Source of the DNA: Acidobacteriota bacterium
Lineage (GTDB): Bacteria > Acidobacteriota > Terriglobia > Terriglobales > Acidobacteriaceae
Length of the DNA: 27,423 bases
NCBI GenBank assembly: GCA_021793595.1
Contig: JAJYSL010000040.1
Span: 1 to 27,423, forward strand
Direction of reading: 5' to 3'
Below, in pieces: positions 24,497 through 27,423 of the stretch (positions are counted from its first letter, which is position 1; the number at the start of each line of letters is the position of its first letter). A program made the translations under genes and the position numbers. Below the pieces are notes generated by a model that had not been told where the DNA came from, did not search any database, and saw only the letters and a program-made list of their open reading frames with translations.

Positions 24497-25924
24497 CTAA
24501 AACGCTGCGGAGTTTCCGGGATCCGGTTGGAATCCGACCATCTGCATGGCGTTGGTGATTTCGTTGTTGCGCATAAAGTAATTCCAACAGAATCCTGTGC
24601 GAAGATTCTCTGCCATTAATACGCTGATTCCTAAATCGATGCCAAGCTGATCTTCGGCGAACCAGTTGGATTGGGGTTGGAATGCGTCGATGAATCCATA
24701 GCGGGTCCACGCTTTTTCGCCATACTTTTCGCGAATGGACAACAGCACATGGGAACATTCGGCGGGTAGGAAAACCAAAGAGCCGGCGGTTGCGCAGGGC
24801 ACAATGGTCCCGTCGATGCCGCCAAACTGCGGCGGTCCGCCCCAAACGCGATAGCCGGTCGGCGACTCTGAGGCCGTGATCCCCCACAAGTTCTGGTCCA
24901 TCCACGGAAACTGACGCCCCAACGTGAGACAAAAAAGCTGATGTGCCCGCGTCGCCGCGACGGAATTGATGAAATAGTTTGCGTGCGCATCACGCAAATG
25001 TCGAAAATCGCACCATGCGTGGGCGTACTGATGAATGAACAACGGCGCGATGCCGCTGATAAATTCGATTCCGCCAAACTCAATAATGGGACGGGCGACT
25101 GCATTCCACGCCGTCGGCGGAATGGCATTTCGCGAAGCGCCGATTGCCATCAGCAGCATGGTCAGCATTTCCGCGTAGACGTCCCAACGATATTTGATGA
25201 ACCCCGTTTCTGGCAGCCAGCCCATCGACAATGTGTCGCTGCCGTTCAACATCCATTGCCAGTCCACGCGATTGTAGAGAGTGGTTGCCAGTGCGTGGAT
25301 GCGGAGATTGCCACTGAAATACTGGCGACACAACAGAATGCCGGAGAGCAGGAGCGAGGTATCGATTGAGGACAACTCCGAGCCGAAAAGTCGCTCCCCA
25401 CTTTCAATGTCCAGAAAGTGATACAGAAATCCGTGTACATGCGGACATTGCTCCAGCAGGAACGCCAGCGTCATCTCAACCCGCTGCTCGCAAATGGATG
25501 GTGGCATGTAGTTGCGATGCGCTGCAATGCACAACGCGCTCAAGCCAAATCCTGTGGCTGCGATGCTGGCGACACGGCTCTCAGAGCGGCCAACCGCGGG
25601 TGCATGGTCTCTCACCAAACCGGTCATCGGGTGTGCCTGATCGTAAAAGTACGCCACACCGCGGCCTTCCATGTCGTCTAACATGGCATCGACGACGGTA
25701 GAAATCTGGGTGAGAGGGCGATTGATAAATTGCCCAGGAGGGTGGGGATATTTCTTTGCAACTTCACTTTCCCGCTTCGGTGTTTTCTCCTCCGTGGGAG
25801 CGGTCTGCGGTGGGGTGGGGGCGGGTGCCTGAGCCAAGCCCGGCAAACCCATTGCCAGCCCAGCAGCGGCGCTTGCCCCGACTCGGCGTATCAAATCGCG
25901 GCGTGTAACCTGCTTGTCTTTCAA
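24497..25924 (-). CDS. Tat-exported PF10091/GH144-like glycoside hydrolase, candidate endo-beta-1,2-glucanase
   Basis: The 475-residue protein begins with a twin-arginine signal (TRRDLIRRVGASAAAGLAMG, RR at residues 8-9) followed by a Pro/Thr-rich linker, so a folded periplasmic or outer location is expected. The rest is one PF10091 glycoamylase-like alpha/alpha barrel: AYFYDQAHPMTGLVRDH, then ATGFGLSAL, FLYHFLDIESGER, ELSSIDTSLLLSG and YRVWGGPPQFGGIDGTIVPC. GH144 beta-1,2-glucanases and the cyclisation domain of beta-1,2-glucan synthases belong to this fold. The NdvB-like synthase in the same window makes beta-1,2-glucan the best substrate guess. The start is TTG at 25924 with AAGG about 12 bases upstream. 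It converges on treY with a 41-base gap. Confidence 0.85.
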   Translation of the reverse strand: MKDKQVTRRDLIRRVGASAAAGLAMGLPGLAQAPAPTPPQTAPTEEKTPKRESEVAKKYPHPPGQFINRPLTQISTVVDAMLDDMEGRGVAYFYDQAHPMTGLVRDHAPAVGRSESRVASIAATGFGLSALCIAAHRNYMPPSICEQRVEMTLAFLLEQCPHVHGFLYHFLDIESGERLFGSELSSIDTSLLLSGILLCRQYFSGNLRIHALATTLYNRVDWQWMLNGSDTLSMGWLPETGFIKYRWDVYAEMLTMLLMAIGASRNAIPPTAWNAVARPIIEFGGIEFISGIAPLFIHQYAHAWCDFRHLRDAHANYFINSVAATRAHQLFCLTLGRQFPWMDQNLWGITASESPTGYRVWGGPPQFGGIDGTIVPCATAGSLVFLPAECSHVLLSIREKYGEKAWTRYGFIDAFQPQSNWFAEDQLGIDLGISVLMAENLRTGFCWNYFMRNNEITNAMQMVGFQPDPGNSAAF

Positions 25925-26000
25925 TCGGGCAGCAATCCTTACCTAGCGAGATAAAAGGAAGTGGGTCGCCAATCCATCGTCCGCGCGCAACGATCCATCC

Positions 26001-26035
26001 TATAATGTTAGACACCAACTGGCCATTAAAAGGAG
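26001..26035 (+). promoter_or_regulatory. TATAAT box and AGGAG site ahead of a micro-ORF
   Basis: A perfect TATAAT is at 26001-26006 and an AGGAG ribosome binding site at 26031-26035, nine bases before the TTG at 26045. No TTGACA-like -35 is visible at the right distance. This is the best promoter/RBS pair on the plus strand in this gap. Confidence 0.4.
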
Positions 26036-26044
26036 CGCTGACTA

Positions 26045-26152
26045 TTGAATATTTATCAGATGAATGCTGAGAGAGAGGCCACCCCTATTGCAACATCTTG
26101 TGCAAACGCCTGGCAACTCTGTCCGGATTGCCTGCAGGCAATCAAAAACTGA
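26045..26152 (+). CDS. Possible 35-residue CxxC micro-protein
   Basis: The frame starts at TTG 26045 (or ATG 26060) and reads MNIYQMNAEREATPIATSCA followed by NAWQLCPDCLQAIKN and a TGA. Cysteines C19, C26 and C29 include a CPDC pair at 26-29, which could bind a metal or be redox active. A good ribosome binding site at nine bases spacing and a TATAAT box upstream support expression. It lies alone in the gap between the GH144-like gene and the E1-alpha-like gene, on the opposite strand to both. I do not recognise a family, and a chance ORF of this length is possible. Confidence 0.35.
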   Translation: MNIYQMNAEREATPIATSCANAWQLCPDCLQAIKN

Positions 26153-26185
26153 TCCGCATTTGTCATTTTCAGCAACGTCAACCCG

Positions 26186-27088
26186 TCAACCGGCTGCGTC
26201 GAGTTCATGCTGAAAGTCAGCGATGATCTCCTTTTTCCAACCTTCGGAGAAAAGGCCCTTGCCTGTCAGGTAGCATTCCATGGCAGCAATAGGGTCACTG
26301 GATCCATATCCAGGAAGAATCTGGGCCTCAATCAGCGTCGGACCTCCGCCGAAACGAGCGCGCTCAATGGCCTCCTGCGCGACTCGATATACGGCGACCG
26401 CGTCGCTGCCGTCGACCGTAATCCCCGGGAAGCCATATCCGACTGCTTTGGGGCTGTTGTCTTCGCCTGTGCTCGCAAGTTCCACTGAAACTGATTCAGC
26501 CGATAGGTGGCCCTGACGGACAAAAACAATAGGCAAGCTGCGTTGGCCTGCAAAGCTCAGAGCGTCATGCCAGTCAATCAGCGGGATCGAGCCTTCCCCG
26601 GAAAAAGCCATCACAACGTTCTCATTTTTCTTTCGCAGGTTGCCGAATGCGATGTCGATACACATCTCTAACTGCGCGGGGACGGTCGAGGTGGCGAGAA
26701 CGATATTCAACTCGGCGTATCCGCCGTCATCCGGAGTCGAGCGCCCGTTTTCCGGACGTGTGTTGCGCCCGTAGAGTTGGCGAAACATCACAGTAAGCGG
26801 CACGCCCTTGAGATAACTCAAAATGAAATCGCGATGCGGTGGCGCCAGCGTGTCGGCTGGCTGCAAGTCAATCGCAGCACCTACCGCCGTGGCTTCCAGT
26901 CCCACGGAAGAATAAGGATCGTTCTCGAGGCCTGCCTGCTTTTCTAGAATTCGCGCGCGCGCGTCCAGCAGGCGGCATTGCAGCATCGTGCTGTAGATTT
27001 GCCGTAACTTTTTGTGGCTGATCAGCGGATTGGGGTGGCTTGAGTTCGGCATCGCAACCGGGATCTGCTCTCTCACTTTTGTCGCCAT
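26186..27088 (-). CDS. Thiamine-diphosphate dehydrogenase E1-alpha-like protein with degenerate cofactor motif
   Basis: About 300 residues from the ATG at 27088 (GAGGATGA lies upstream; an in-frame TTG at 27106 and ATG at 27100 are alternatives). The fold is that of the alpha subunit of pyruvate or branched-chain 2-oxoacid dehydrogenase E1: an N-terminal helix, PPHRDFILSYLKGVPLTVMF near residue 90, and GYGFPGITVDGSDAVAVYRV near 220. The thiamine-diphosphate motif is normally GDG, then about 26 residues, then NN. Here it reads GEGS (164-167) and, where NN should be, QGH. Both Mg2+ ligands are changed, so normal catalysis is doubtful. No beta subunit, E2 or E3 gene is adjacent. It may be a pseudo-enzyme or a divergent enzyme. 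Confidence 0.78.
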   Translation of the reverse strand: MATKVREQIPVAMPNSSHPNPLISHKKLRQIYSTMLQCRLLDARARILEKQAGLENDPYSSVGLEATAVGAAIDLQPADTLAPPHRDFILSYLKGVPLTVMFRQLYGRNTRPENGRSTPDDGGYAELNIVLATSTVPAQLEMCIDIAFGNLRKKNENVVMAFSGEGSIPLIDWHDALSFAGQRSLPIVFVRQGHLSAESVSVELASTGEDNSPKAVGYGFPGITVDGSDAVAVYRVAQEAIERARFGGGPTLIEAQILPGYGSSDPIAAMECYLTGKGLFSEGWKKEIIADFQHELDAAG

Positions 27089-27121
27089 GCTTAAGGTCAT
27101 CCTCAATATCGATAGTGTAGC

Positions 27122-27423
27122 TCAGCGATTGGCAGAAATTTTCTTTGGAGCGGGCGCGTGCTGGCTTCGCAACTGAGCTTTTGTCGCGTGACGATTTCCA
27201 CGTTGATTGCAAGAGCCTGTGAATAACAGGGGCACCGATGGACGAAACCCTTCTATTTTCTGGCCTTCCACCTGTTTGCACCATTCCCGTGGCCATTTGA
27301 ATTCCAGATGCGGATGACAATCGACACGAGTGTCATGAGGATGTCCCAGCCATAGTTGAAAGTTGAGCGGCGGTCCAGCCTGATTCTGAAAGAATCGGGT
27401 TGCGAAACCTTGAAGGGAGAACC
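27122..27423 (-). CDS. C-terminal part of an unidentified protein, cut by the right window edge
   Basis: A minus-strand frame is open from the window edge for about 100 codons and stops with TGA at 27124-27122, 33 bases before the E1-alpha-like start. It includes GFATRFFQNQAGPPLNFQLW and LEFKWPREWCKQVEGQKIEG. Composition is that of a soluble protein with a basic C-terminal tail (Lys/Gln/Ala-rich). No start is visible and I recognise no family. Spacing and strand would put it in the same operon as the E1-alpha-like gene. It could still be a chance open frame. Confidence 0.45.
   Translation of the reverse strand, partial: FSLQGFATRFFQNQAGPPLNFQLWLGHPHDTRVDCHPHLEFKWPREWCKQVEGQKIEGFRPSVPLLFTGSCNQRGNRHATKAQLRSQHAPAPKKISANR

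Noticed and set aside
27379..27399. 8-bp hairpin with a TGAAA loop near the right edge, as a terminator
   Set aside because: No T-run follows on either strand and it falls inside the open minus-strand frame; probably incidental.
1..27423. CRISPR array, tRNA or rRNA genes, phage genes
   Set aside because: No regularly spaced direct repeats, cloverleaf-like RNA or ribosomal RNA signatures were recognised while reading both strands; this was by eye and a covariance-model scan would be decisive.

Overview
The window looks like chromosomal DNA from a Gram-negative soil bacterium, most likely an Acidobacteriota member (inference). The base composition is moderately GC-rich. The mixture of CcmF/CcmH-type cytochrome c maturation, a carboxypeptidase-regulatory-like membrane protein, trehalose and beta-1,2-glucan enzymes and many decayed insertion sequences fits that phylum. 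No rRNA, tRNA or CRISPR array was seen.

Layout. Positions 1-2.3 kb are a scarred region. A membrane protein gene on the minus strand appears to be cut by an insertion sequence whose transposase start runs off the left edge. Next come abutting remnants of an IS3, an IS256 and probably an IS1380 element, with a near-perfect 38-base palindrome inside the IS256 piece. From 2.6 to 5.2 kb, minus strand, lie a membrane-bound GGDEF diguanylate cyclase and an NRAMP-like metal transporter with altered metal-site motifs. A tandem universal stress protein follows at 5.7-6.6 kb on the plus strand.

Positions 6.9-11.4 kb (plus) are a tightly packed cytochrome c maturation operon: CcmF, a cysteine-rich CcmH, a 45-residue secreted-type micro-protein coupled by ATGA overlaps at both ends, a short CcmI-like membrane coiled-coil protein, and a secreted/membrane beta-sandwich protein whose cytosolic tail resembles the CcmI-like protein.

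Positions 11.4-25.9 kb form a carbohydrate and osmoprotection block. On the minus strand an NdvA-like ABC exporter overlaps by four bases a 1482-residue NdvB-like beta-1,2-glucan synthase that lacks the usual C-terminal GH94 phosphorylase. Divergently, a GH15 glucoamylase/trehalase-like enzyme, TreZ and TreY form a glycogen-to-trehalose operon. Convergent to it is a Tat-exported GH144/PF10091-type enzyme, plausibly an endo-beta-1,2-glucanase. Together they suggest a locus that makes, exports and trims beta-1,2-glucan and makes trehalose from glycogen. A short divergent control region between the two arms (17683-17836) carries repeated GGGAATG motifs in direct and inverted orientation plus a hairpin.

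The right end holds a possible 35-residue CxxC micro-ORF, a pyruvate-dehydrogenase-E1-alpha-like protein whose thiamine-diphosphate motif is degenerate, and the end of an unidentified gene cut by the window edge.
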